The notes under the pieces: model-generated
The model's database searches: none
Seen by the model: only the letters and a program-made list of their open reading frames with translations
What the model was told of the DNA's origin: nothing
Assembly: GCF_008369115.1 (NCBI RefSeq)
Contig: NZ_VOAZ01000003.1
Location: 124,001 to 188,000, forward strand
Origin: Psychrobacter sp. ANT_WB68
Lineage (GTDB): Bacteria; Pseudomonadota; Gammaproteobacteria; Pseudomonadales; Moraxellaceae
DNA length: 64,000 nucleotides
Direction: 5' to 3'
Part shown: positions 46,543-54,800 of the stretch, piece by piece
How positions within the stretch are numbered: the first letter of the stretch is position 1
Layout of the letters: the number at the start of each line of letters is the position of its first letter
Translations under genes and position numbers: made by a program

Positions 46543-47073
46543 TTATTTTGCGCTGGTTTTAGCCCCTTCAGCGGCTTCTAACTGGGCAATTTGTTCTTCA
46601 AGCAACGCGATTTGCTCTTCTTTCATCTCTGTCAGCTGTTTATTCATTGCCAATTGCTCAGCCGCTAACTTCTCTTGCTCTGCTAAGCGCTTACGCTCGT
46701 CTTCTAAACGATCAATTTCTTCTTTCGCTAAACTATCTGTTTCTGGTAAAGGTGCATTTAAGATGGCTTCAGCATCAGGCATTTGACTGTCTGTGGTGGC
46801 AGAACCATCGGTATCTAAAATCGACGCATCAGTATTTAACGCATTATCATTACCTAATGGCGTAGTATCTGATTGCACAGCGCTGTCTTGCTCAGTAGTC
46901 GGTGGCGTACTTTCAACAGGCGTAATATTTGCGTCAGGCGAATTATTTTTCCAAACCAAGTAACCAATCAATAATGCTGCCAATATAATAATTGGCCACC
47001 ATTTTTGGCGCGGTTTAGTGGATTGTTTTTTCAATGAATGAGCGGATAAAGGACGTGTCTCTTTTTTATTCAT
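46543..47073 (-). CDS. Membrane-anchored coiled-coil protein, unknown
   Basis: 176 residues. A basic N-terminus (about 1-24) leads to a single membrane helix (WWPIIILAALLIGYLVW, about 25-41) and then an acidic Thr/Asp-rich linker. The C-terminal third is a Glu/Lys/Gln-rich coiled coil (EEIDRLEDERKRLAEQEKLAAEQLA...). Topology suggests an inner-membrane anchor with a periplasmic coiled coil. I do not recognise a family. It lies 26 bp upstream of the macro-like gene on the same strand, so they may be cotranscribed. Confidence 0.65.
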   Translation of the reverse strand: MNKKETRPLSAHSLKKQSTKPRQKWWPIIILAALLIGYLVWKNNSPDANITPVESTPPTTEQDSAVQSDTTPLGNDNALNTDASILDTDGSATTDSQMPDAEAILNAPLPETDSLAKEEIDRLEDERKRLAEQEKLAAEQLAMNKQLTEMKEEQIALLEEQIAQLEAAEGAKTSAK

Positions 47074-47128
47074 ACAAGGATCGATTTATGTCAAAGATAT
47101 AAGTAGGCATACTATAGCAAACTCAAAA

Positions 47129-47157
47129 TAAAAAGCCTATCTATTGGTAGATAGGCT
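47129..47157 (-). terminator. Terminator of prlC-yheV
   Basis: A 10-bp perfect stem (47134-47143 with 47148-47157), TTGG loop and a minus-strand T run (complement of 47129-47133). It lies 38 bp beyond the yheV stop. Confidence 0.88.
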
Positions 47158-47194
47158 AGTAGCTATTAAGACTTGACGACCCGTGTTTTATTAT

Positions 47195-47452
47195 TTATGG
47201 CTTAAACTTCACTGTACCGCTGGTACCTGTCGCCATCGCATCGCGAGTCAGCTGATCCTCTAAATGATTTTTGGCACTGATGACATCAGGGTCAGGGCGA
47301 TGCTCTGTATGTCCGCATTGCGTACATTCGATATACTCATCTGGCTCGGGTATGGCGATGTTTACTTGTACTACTGCATCCATCGCCTGACATTTAGGAC
47401 AACGAACGCCCGCTAAAAATCGCCGCTTTGGCGTTGATGATTGATAACGCAT
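47195..47452 (-). CDS. yheV: YheV-family zinc-ribbon protein
   Basis: 85-residue small protein of the YheV family (putative metal-binding, DUF2387). Two Cys pairs form a zinc ribbon: GVRCPKCQAMDA (about residues 18-21) and IECTQCGHTEHRPD (about 43-46). The start RFLAGVRCPKC is the family signature. Its ATG directly follows the prlC stop (TAAATG), so expression is coupled to prlC. In Pseudomonas and its relatives prlC is often followed by this gene. Function unknown. Confidence 0.85.
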   Translation of the reverse strand: MRYQSSTPKRRFLAGVRCPKCQAMDAVVQVNIAIPEPDEYIECTQCGHTEHRPDPDVISAKNHLEDQLTRDAMATGTSGTVKFKP

Positions 47453-49636
47453 TTAGATAACCTCGCGTTTCGTTTCATTCTTAACAGCATCGATATTATG
47501 AACAGTATCGAAACCACTATGGCGGAGTAAGGCATCGATACTGGCACTGCGACCACGGAAATTCTCAAAGTTGGTCTTGGCAGGGAAACTACCGCCGACC
47601 GATAAGATCGTCTCACGAAACGCTTTACCGGTGACTGGGTTAAAAATACCTTCTTCTTCAAACTTACTAAAGGCATCCGCCGACAACAGCTCTGCCCACT
47701 TATAAGAGTAATAACCTGCCGCATAGCCACCTGCAAAGATATGGCTAAAGCCATTGGCAAAACGATTGTAGTCAGGTGTCTGCATGATAGCAATGTCATC
47801 ACGTACTGCATTTAAGGTGGTGAGGATGCCGTCATAATCAAGCGCTGGCGTGTGCGCATGAATCAATAAGTCAAACAGGGCGAACTCGATTTGACGCAGG
47901 GTTTGCATGCCGCTTTGGAAGTTCTTTACCGCTAGTAGGGCGGCAAGCTTATCTTTTGGTAATGGCTCGCCGGTCTCGACGTGACTACTAATCAGTGCAA
48001 TACCTTCAGCATCCCACGCCCAGTTTTCCATGAACTGACTGGGCAACTCGACCGCATCCCATTCAACGCCATTGACACCCGCGACATCACCGACCGTCAC
48101 TTGGGTCAATAAATGATGTAGACCATGACCAAACTCGTGAAATAAGGTTAATACTTCATCGTGCGTCAACAAGCTTGGTTTTCCATCAAGGGCAGGGGTG
48201 AAGTTACCGACCATAAAGCAGACGGGTAGCTGCTCATGATCTTGCTCGGCATACATATAACGCGACTGGAAACCACTCATCCAAGCGCCGCCACGCTTAC
48301 CACTACGAGCGAATAAATCAAAGTAAAAACCACCAAGTAAGTTATCATCATCATCAAACAACTGATAAAAACTGACTTCATCATGCCAACGCGACACGGA
48401 TTCACTTTGCTCTTGTACTTTGATACCGTATAAACGCTCGACGATAGCGAATAAACCGCCAATCACTCTGGGTAATGGGAAGTACGGGCGTATCTCTTCT
48501 TGCGATAAGCTGAACTCGCTTTGTTTTACTTTTTCGGCGATATAAGCACTGTCCCACGGCTGTAAGTCAGTAATGCCATCATCCTGCGCGTATTTTTGCA
48601 ATTGTGCTAAATCTTGCTTAGCGGCTGGAGTCGCTTGCTCCGCCAAATCCCGTAAAAAGCTTTCAACTTCTGCCACGCTATCTGCCATCTTGGTCGATAG
48701 TGAGACTTCTGCATAATTATCAAAACCTAATAGCTTGGCCTTTTTCTCACGCAATTGTAGGATTTGACTCATGATATCGGCGTTATTGAGTGATTCGCCT
48801 TTGGCATTGGTGTGCTTATCGAACTCAGAGGCGCGGGTAACATAAGCGCGATATAACGTTTCACGCAGATTGCGATCATCCGCATGAGTCATGACGGCAA
48901 GGTAAACCGGGATATTTAAGCTTGCCACATAATAAGGGCTCGGCAACGCGTCGATATCTGCTTGCGTGAGCGTACCGCTGGCAAGCTCGCGGGCTTTATA
49001 CTGTTCGCCTGCATCTGCCAGTAGCGCCAAACCACTCTCGGTTAGACCTGCTAATTGCTCTTGTTTAAGCGGTAGAGCATATACTTGGGTGGCGTCCAAT
49101 ATATGGTCTGAAAACGTCGCCGATAAGGTCGATAGCTCACTTTGAATAGCGGCAAATTTTTCTTGCTCAGCTTTTGGTAATGCGACCCCTGACAGCTCAA
49201 AGCTACGTAGTGCAAGCTCGATAGCACGCGCCCGTGCTGGCTCAAGGGCAGCAAAAAACTCTGTATCACTAATGATAACTTGATAGCGGTTAAATAACGG
49301 CTGATGCTGTCCCACCCGTGTGCCATAAGCGGACAATTTGGGCAGCAGTTCATGATGGACATGACGGATGTCGTCATTGCTCATCACGCTATTGAGGTGC
49401 GACAAAATACCCCAACTGCGATCTAAAGCCAGATTAATATGATCAAAAGCCATGATATCGGTCAGTGCTTGCTCAGCACTAATATCAGCAGACCGGTTAT
49501 TGCTGTCAGTATCTGCGCTCATGTCATCTAAATATGTATTAGCCGCATCAATAGCACTGATAACTTGGTTTTTTAAAGTGTCTGGCGAGACATTGTCAAA
49601 ATCGACAAGGCGTAAATTTGGAGAAATAGAACTCAT
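47453..49636 (-). CDS. prlC: Oligopeptidase A (M3 metallopeptidase)
   Basis: Cytosolic zinc peptidase that degrades short peptides, including cleaved signal peptides. It has 727 residues when started at ATG 49636 (MSSISPNLRL); the frame extends to a TTG at 49648. The active site is TLFHEFGHGLHHLL (HExxH, about residue 490), with the third ligand Glu in a GVEWDAVELPSQFMENWAWD stretch about 30 residues later. Length and motifs fit the M3A family. yheV follows directly. Confidence 0.95.
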   Translation of the reverse strand: MSSISPNLRLVDFDNVSPDTLKNQVISAIDAANTYLDDMSADTDSNNRSADISAEQALTDIMAFDHINLALDRSWGILSHLNSVMSNDDIRHVHHELLPKLSAYGTRVGQHQPLFNRYQVIISDTEFFAALEPARARAIELALRSFELSGVALPKAEQEKFAAIQSELSTLSATFSDHILDATQVYALPLKQEQLAGLTESGLALLADAGEQYKARELASGTLTQADIDALPSPYYVASLNIPVYLAVMTHADDRNLRETLYRAYVTRASEFDKHTNAKGESLNNADIMSQILQLREKKAKLLGFDNYAEVSLSTKMADSVAEVESFLRDLAEQATPAAKQDLAQLQKYAQDDGITDLQPWDSAYIAEKVKQSEFSLSQEEIRPYFPLPRVIGGLFAIVERLYGIKVQEQSESVSRWHDEVSFYQLFDDDDNLLGGFYFDLFARSGKRGGAWMSGFQSRYMYAEQDHEQLPVCFMVGNFTPALDGKPSLLTHDEVLTLFHEFGHGLHHLLTQVTVGDVAGVNGVEWDAVELPSQFMENWAWDAEGIALISSHVETGEPLPKDKLAALLAVKNFQSGMQTLRQIEFALFDLLIHAHTPALDYDGILTTLNAVRDDIAIMQTPDYNRFANGFSHIFAGGYAAGYYSYKWAELLSADAFSKFEEEGIFNPVTGKAFRETILSVGGSFPAKTNFENFRGRSASIDALLRHSGFDTVHNIDAVKNETKREVI

Positions 49637-50050
49637 AAGAATATCCAATATTAATGAACGAATTATTATTGATTGAGAATGTTGTTATACAAGGGTTGTT
49701 ATATAGGTTATCTAAAAGATGGGTATCACTCGCTTGGAATACAACCCAGTGCTGCATATATCGTTTTAAAGTAGCGTCTTTAAAAATGATCATAGCTGGC
49801 AATACATTGACTGCAATTATTGACTGCAATTATTGACTGTAAGTAAAGTTGATTAAGCTTCGCTTACAAACCGTCATCATTTGCTTGCAAATTGACCCTA
49901 TAGAGAGTGGGGTTAAATTGTTAGCATCATAGTAAGGGAAGTGGAAAAACAGACTTATTTACTAGTGAAATAATTTCTAAAATAACCAATAAATATAAAA
50001 AATCTACTTTAACGTGCAAACCAATGATAATAAAACAAGGAGCAGTATTT
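49637..50050. other. Intergenic region between divergent prlC and the Balon-like gene
   Basis: A 414-bp stretch that holds the tandem repeat at 49806-49842 and a possible weak promoter TTGACC-N16-TAAATT (49892-49919) for the Balon-like gene. Short open frames here lack ribosome sites and are not called. Confidence 0.5.
49806..49842. repeat. 13-bp tandem repeat (2.8 copies) upstream of the Balon-like gene
   Basis: The unit ATTGACTGCAATT starts at 49806, 49819 and 49832; the last copy is incomplete and diverges at its ninth base. Each unit contains TTGACT, close to a sigma-70 -35. It lies about 210 bp upstream of the Balon-like start and 170 bp upstream of prlC. It may be an operator array or slippage product. 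Confidence 0.75.
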
Positions 50051-51163
50051 ATGAAAGCAACTCTTAAAAGTTTACGTGAGACGAAGGCCAACCCAGCAGT
50101 TAGTATTTTTATCAAAACTCACCGTGAGCATCCTGATAATGAAAAGGATCCTATCGCTCTAAAAAACCAATTAAAAGTCGTCGAAGAGCGCTTAACCAAT
50201 GAATATGATAAGCGTACAGCAACCACTATATTAGAAAATATCAAAAATAAAACCAGTGATTTTAACCATAATTATAATCTAGATACGTTGGCGATATTTG
50301 CCAGTATGGATGATGTACAAGTTATCCGTATGCCAATCGATACCAAAGAACGTGTGATCATCTCAGATAGATTCGCTACGCGTGATTTGGTGCGTGATAT
50401 GGCAAGTGCGGTTCATTATTATACGGTCGTATTGACGCGTGATAACGCCCGTTTGATTGAAGCTTCTAACGATCGAGTTATCAAAGAATTTGATAAAGAT
50501 GATGCTGCGCAAAATAATATGGAAAACATCCCATTTCCTATCGAAAATAATGGGCTGTATACCACAGGTGATAGCGGTTCAGATCGCTCGTCAAATAACG
50601 AAAGTAGCTATTTGAAAGCCTTCTTTAACCAAGTGGATAAAAGTGTTCAAGAGCTGTGGGGCGAGAATAAAATGCCGCTTGTCATCGTTGGTGACACCAA
50701 AAATATTGGTTACTACAAAGATGTCTGTGATCGTCCAGAAAATATCATTGCCACTGTTTCAAATGCCACTAATTTAGAAGAAGGCAGTGCACAGCATATT
50801 GTTGATAGTGTACAGGAAGCCGTAGAGGGCTATCGGTCGTCATTACATCAAACTGCTTTGGGTGAGATTGATAAAGCTCGCGGTGCAAATATGCTGCAGA
50901 CAGACTTACAAGAAGTCTATCGTAGTGCTTTTCAAGGTGTAGGCGAGACCTTATATGTCCGTCGTGGTTATATGCAACCTGCGAAGATTGATGAAAAAGC
51001 GCAGACACTGAGTATGGCAGAAGATGCTACGGCAGAAGGTGTCACTGATGATGCGATTGGCGAAATTATCGAGCATGTCATTCATAATGGTGGTAAAGCT
51101 GTCTTTATGCCACAAGATATTATGAGTGAAGATCAGCCAATTGCTCTGGTGACTCGCTATTAA
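50051..51163 (+). CDS. Balon-like (aeRF1-related) ribosome hibernation factor
   Basis: 370-residue protein I recognise as a member of the Balon family, the hibernation factor found on cold-shocked Psychrobacter urativorans ribosomes, where it occupies the A site together with EF-Tu-GDP. It belongs to the bacterial homologues of archaeal eRF1/Pelota. Three parts are visible: an N-domain (about 1-130, MKATLKSLRETKANPAVSIF), a middle domain (about 135-270, with YLKAFFNQVDKSVQELW) and a C-domain (about 275-370, ending GKAVFMPQDIM...ALVTRY). No GGQ motif is present, so it is not a peptide-release enzyme. AAGGAG lies eight bases before ATG 50051. Family by recognition; no alignment was run. Confidence 0.82.
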   Translation: MKATLKSLRETKANPAVSIFIKTHREHPDNEKDPIALKNQLKVVEERLTNEYDKRTATTILENIKNKTSDFNHNYNLDTLAIFASMDDVQVIRMPIDTKERVIISDRFATRDLVRDMASAVHYYTVVLTRDNARLIEASNDRVIKEFDKDDAAQNNMENIPFPIENNGLYTTGDSGSDRSSNNESSYLKAFFNQVDKSVQELWGENKMPLVIVGDTKNIGYYKDVCDRPENIIATVSNATNLEEGSAQHIVDSVQEAVEGYRSSLHQTALGEIDKARGANMLQTDLQEVYRSAFQGVGETLYVRRGYMQPAKIDEKAQTLSMAEDATAEGVTDDAIGEIIEHVIHNGGKAVFMPQDIMSEDQPIALVTRY

Positions 51164-51220
51164 TTGATTGCTGATATTCATTAATGAATTAGCCATCGTT
51201 ACGACATAGGTATAATATGG

Positions 51221-51254
51221 GAGCATTGGTTCGATAAGAATCAATGCTCTTTTT
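51221..51254 (+). terminator. Terminator of the Balon-like gene
   Basis: A 12-bp stem (51221-51232 with 51238-51249, one G-U pair), 5-nt loop and five T. It lies 57 bp after the stop, so the Balon-like gene is a single-gene transcript. Confidence 0.9.
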
Positions 51255-51349
51255 ACATTGATGGACGCTTACTCTTATCTTATTCATTGTTTTTTGAGAT
51301 AAATTTTTAATGAAGTGCTATTCACCCTTACTCTATAAATACTGAGTTT

Positions 51350-52123
51350 ATGACAGATAACTTTATGACTAATACCACCTCTTTTGTTTTAACCAGCTAT
51401 AACATTCATAAAGGCATGTCGCCGATGAATCGCCAAGTCAAGATACAAGGTATCGCCCAAGCGCTCGATATCATTGGCTCAGACATACTCTGTCTCCAAG
51501 AGGTGCAAGGTCAAAACCTTAAGCGCAATATGCAATATAACGAGTACCCTGACCAATCGCAGCACGAATGGTTTGGTGAATATCTGCAACTGCAAAACAG
51601 CTATGGTAAAAATTCAGAGTATGAAAATGGTCATCATGGTAATGCCGTACTGAGTCGTTTTCCCCTAGATCCAAAACATAACGTCAATATCACTGTCAAT
51701 AAACTTGAGCAACGTGGTGTTCTGCACTGCGAAGTGCAGCCGATAGGATGGGAGATGCCAGTCGTGGTGTTATGCGCTCATCTAAACCTCTTTGAGCGCG
51801 ACCGTATCAAGCAGTATGAAGCCATCTCTAACTATGTACGTAATGAGATTGCGCCCGACCAACCCTTGATATTGGCTGGAGACTTTAATGACTGGAAGAA
51901 AATGTCTTGCGACAAGCTCGCTTCAAACTTGGGCATGACCGAAGCATTTAAGTATTGTCATGGTAAATTACTACCCACGTTTCCTGCAAAGCTGCCGGTG
52001 CTAAGCTTGGACCGTATCTACGTGCGCAATCTAAGGGTAAAGGACGCTTGGGTACATACAGGTAAGCCCTGGTCAACGTTATCGGATCATCTGCCGCTAA
52101 GTGCAGAGTTGGCATTGCCCTAG
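51350..52123 (+). CDS. Endonuclease/exonuclease/phosphatase (EEP) family protein
   Basis: 257-residue DNase I-fold protein of the YbhP-like group. Motifs: SYNIHKGM (metal-binding Asn), CLQEVQGQN (Glu, about residue 51), LCAHLNLFERDR, LAGDFNDWKK (Asp and Asn, about 180) and STLSDHLPL (catalytic Asp-His near the end). These are Mg-dependent phosphodiesterases; substrates range from nucleic acids to phospholipids, and this one is unassigned. It has no signal peptide. The start is ATG 51350 or 51365. It follows the Balon-like gene beyond its terminator. Confidence 0.85.
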   Translation: MTDNFMTNTTSFVLTSYNIHKGMSPMNRQVKIQGIAQALDIIGSDILCLQEVQGQNLKRNMQYNEYPDQSQHEWFGEYLQLQNSYGKNSEYENGHHGNAVLSRFPLDPKHNVNITVNKLEQRGVLHCEVQPIGWEMPVVVLCAHLNLFERDRIKQYEAISNYVRNEIAPDQPLILAGDFNDWKKMSCDKLASNLGMTEAFKYCHGKLLPTFPAKLPVLSLDRIYVRNLRVKDAWVHTGKPWSTLSDHLPLSAELALP

Positions 52124-52207
52124 AATTACAAACCAGTGATAGAAATGTTACTTAAAAAGGCAGTAAACCAAAGAAGAAAAACGAGAATAATACAAGGATG
52201 ATTAGTT

Positions 52208-53203
52208 ATGTCTGATAAACAAATACCAACTACGCAACACGCCGTACTCATACATGAATTTGGCGAGCCTGAAGTCATGATATATCAAGACGGCGTGGCT
52301 ATTTCAGAGCTAACAGACAATCAGGTATTGATAAAGATTGCTTATACCGGTATCAATCCCGTTGATTACAAAACGCGTCAAGGTAAAGGGTGGGGCGCTG
52401 AGGCGATTCAAAAAGATAAATTTGATCAAGATGAGCCTGCTATTTTAGGCTGTGATGTCGCCGGTATCGTGGTTAAAAGTAAGAGTGATGAGTTTGCTAT
52501 CGGTGAGCAAGTCGCGGCATTGACCTTTAACGGTGGCTGTTATGCAGAGTATGTCGCGGTCGATGCCAAGCTACTGGCAAAAATTCCTAAGCGGGTGACA
52601 CTAGAGCAAGCAGGCGCGCTACCTTGTATCGGGCAAACGGCGCTACAGTTTATCGAATTTGCGGATATCAAAAAAGGCGAGCATGTCGTTATCAATGCGC
52701 CAGCCGGTGGCGTTGGGCATTTAGCCATTCAGCTATTGATGGATAAAGTGACGCAAGATAATGTAAAAGTAACCGTTATTTGCTCACCTGAGAAATATGC
52801 CAAACTTGACGATTTAATAGATAAAAGTAAGCTGGAAGGTTGGATTGATTATACCAAAGATGATGCTTTTCCTGACTTACAAGCCGATGTGCTACTGGAC
52901 TTGGTCGGTGATGATGCGGGTATACGCGCGCTGAGCGTTATAAAATCTGGTGGCCGCGTCAATGTCTTACCGACAATTTGGGTTGATAAACTGAAAGAAG
53001 CAGGCAGTCAGAAGAACTTAAAGGTAGCGGGTTATAAGGCGCAGCGTAGTGGTGAAGATATGGCGCGAGTTTTACAGCTTGTTGCCGATGGCAAGTTGAC
53101 TCTGCAAATTCAGCAGACCTATCCATTATCTGAAGTAGTGGCTGCACACCGCGAGCTAGAAAAAGGTAATACCTTTGGTAAGATTGTGTTCAAAACAAGC
53201 TAA
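52208..53203 (+). CDS. Zinc-independent MDR oxidoreductase (quinone reductase-like)
   Basis: 331-residue medium-chain dehydrogenase/reductase. The N-terminal GroES-like part (VLIKIAYTGINPVDYKTRQGKG) precedes the Rossmann part with NAPAGGVGHLAIQL (NADPH-binding AGGVG, about residue 164). The usual catalytic and structural zinc cysteines are missing, which fits the NADPH:quinone reductase subgroup. Substrate unknown. AAGGATG lies upstream of the ATG. It converges on the AlkB-like gene with only 11 bp between stops. Confidence 0.85.
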   Translation: MSDKQIPTTQHAVLIHEFGEPEVMIYQDGVAISELTDNQVLIKIAYTGINPVDYKTRQGKGWGAEAIQKDKFDQDEPAILGCDVAGIVVKSKSDEFAIGEQVAALTFNGGCYAEYVAVDAKLLAKIPKRVTLEQAGALPCIGQTALQFIEFADIKKGEHVVINAPAGGVGHLAIQLLMDKVTQDNVKVTVICSPEKYAKLDDLIDKSKLEGWIDYTKDDAFPDLQADVLLDLVGDDAGIRALSVIKSGGRVNVLPTIWVDKLKEAGSQKNLKVAGYKAQRSGEDMARVLQLVADGKLTLQIQQTYPLSEVVAAHRELEKGNTFGKIVFKTS

Positions 53204-53214
53204 GCCAAACTTGC

Positions 53215-53832
53215 TTAATTTAATGCCATTTGTCTAAAGGTTAAGCTAATACGTCCTTCATTGACCGTTTTGGTCTTAGTGATGCTATGCTTCCAGTATT
53301 TTTGCGTATCACCATGCATGACGATAAGCTGACCGGACTCAAGATAAAGCTCGACTTTATCTTGAGTTTTTTTATGCTTAAAAACAAATTTTCGCGTGGC
53401 ACCAAGTGATAGGGAAGCGATAATAGGCTGATCGCCAAGCTCTTTTTCATCGTCCGCATGATAACCCATACCCTCATCGCCAGACGGATAATAATTAAGC
53501 AAACAAGAATTAAAGTTAGCATGGATACCGATTTTTAATAGTTGCTGCTCGACATAATGTTTCACATGAAACACGGAGTCTATCCATGCAATCGCTTGAC
53601 GTGTGTGCCCGGAATATTGATAACTGGCATCACTATCGCCCATCCATACTATTTGACGAGTGGTGACATGCGTCTTGCCAAATAAGGTGACGATATCAGA
53701 TTGCCAAGGTAGCGTCGTTAATAAGGCATAATATAAGGCGCTCGGATAATCGATAACGATACCTAAATCATTTACTTTGCCATCGCAAGGCAATAAGTTA
53801 TCAGTCGGCATGGGCGCAAAAAGGTCAGTCAT
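53215..53832 (-). CDS. AlkB-like 2-oxoglutarate/Fe(II) dioxygenase
   Basis: 205-residue DNA or RNA dealkylation repair protein of the AlkB superfamily (ALKBH2/3-like). The iron ligands HxD are in GMGYHADDEKELG and the distal His in YWKHSITKT; the 2-oxoglutarate-binding Arg pair lies in RISLTFRQM at the C-terminus. NSCLLNYYPSGDE is the typical nucleotide-recognition region. A 15/16 match to the parS palindrome lies within the gene (53558-53573). It converges on the MDR gene and follows an alpha/beta hydrolase on the same strand. Confidence 0.88.
   Translation of the reverse strand: MTDLFAPMPTDNLLPCDGKVNDLGIVIDYPSALYYALLTTLPWQSDIVTLFGKTHVTTRQIVWMGDSDASYQYSGHTRQAIAWIDSVFHVKHYVEQQLLKIGIHANFNSCLLNYYPSGDEGMGYHADDEKELGDQPIIASLSLGATRKFVFKHKKTQDKVELYLESGQLIVMHGDTQKYWKHSITKTKTVNEGRISLTFRQMALN
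53558..53573. other. Near-match to parS inside the AlkB-like gene
   Basis: TGTTTCACATGAAACA differs from the palindromic parS at 5526 by one base in the central CACGTG. ParB usually needs the central bases, so binding is doubtful, but 15 of 16 is unlikely by chance at this window size. Confidence 0.45.
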
Positions 53833-53856
53833 AAGTTACATCCCACATCGCTCAGC

Positions 53857-54747
53857 TTATTTACTGTTTTTATAATGTTCATTAATAATTTGCGCACACA
53901 ATTCAGGCGCTTCCATCGGTAATAGATGACCGTAATCTGGCAAGGAGATAACGCTGCCATCAGGAACGAATTTCTGCCATTGTTTGCGTACTTTATCGTT
54001 GATAAATAGCGTTGGTTTGCCTGTGATAAGGGTATAAGGACAGCTAAGTTTTTTTAGTGCAGCATCGATATGGGGCGCACCAAAATAATTGGCAAGCTCT
54101 TGCTCGGGGGCGAACATCAAGCTATAGCTGAAATCATCGTTGGCAGACAAGCTTTGCTCAGCAAATACTCGTAAGTGCTCATCGCTGATACGCTTATAAG
54201 CACGTTGCGCGCGTAAGCTCTTGTAGTAATCATCGATACTTGCCCAAGTAGATTGCTTGGTAAGAGTGCTTTTAAAGGGTTCACGGCTTAGCAAAAATTG
54301 ACGAGGTAGCAAGTTATAAAGGGTTGCTTGCTTCTTAGTAAAGGTCACAGGCTCGATAAGGTATAGCTGTGAGAACAGGTCAGGGCGTTTGGCCGCTGCC
54401 ATGGCGGTGGCAGTTGCGCCTTGTGAATGCCCAATACCAACGATAGGCGCATCTTGGGTTTTCTCTAAAAACTTAATAAGTATATCGGCATCTTGTTCGC
54501 GGGTAAGGCGCGGCGCTTGTGGTTTGTCATACCAGTAGCCACGTAGCGCCAACGCAGATAAGTCAAAGCCAGTGGCCAGCGCATTTAATAACGGTGCATA
54601 AGTACCAACGGTAAAACTATTGCCACCATAAAAATGGGCAGACTGGCGTTTATGATTTCCTGGTTTTTTTGACGGATTGAGCTGCTCCAAGTCATAATAG
54701 CGCGCTTGTTCGCCATCGATATCGATACGCTTGGTAAATGCTTCCAT
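53857..54747 (-). CDS. Alpha/beta hydrolase
   Basis: 296-residue alpha/beta-fold hydrolase. The nucleophile elbow is GIGHSQGATATAMA (Ser at about residue 108), the oxyanion region is HFYGGNSFTVGTYAPLL, and the catalytic His sits in LPDYGHLLPMEAPELC near the C-terminus. A substrate cannot be named. It lies 25 bp upstream of the AlkB-like gene and 53 bp downstream of the ABC exporter, all on the minus strand, so the three may form one transcript. Confidence 0.85.
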   Translation of the reverse strand: MEAFTKRIDIDGEQARYYDLEQLNPSKKPGNHKRQSAHFYGGNSFTVGTYAPLLNALATGFDLSALALRGYWYDKPQAPRLTREQDADILIKFLEKTQDAPIVGIGHSQGATATAMAAAKRPDLFSQLYLIEPVTFTKKQATLYNLLPRQFLLSREPFKSTLTKQSTWASIDDYYKSLRAQRAYKRISDEHLRVFAEQSLSANDDFSYSLMFAPEQELANYFGAPHIDAALKKLSCPYTLITGKPTLFINDKVRKQWQKFVPDGSVISLPDYGHLLPMEAPELCAQIINEHYKNSK

Positions 54748-54800
54748 AAGACTAACACTTCCTTGTAATGGTTTTTTTAATCTTTATCATGTGCTTATTA

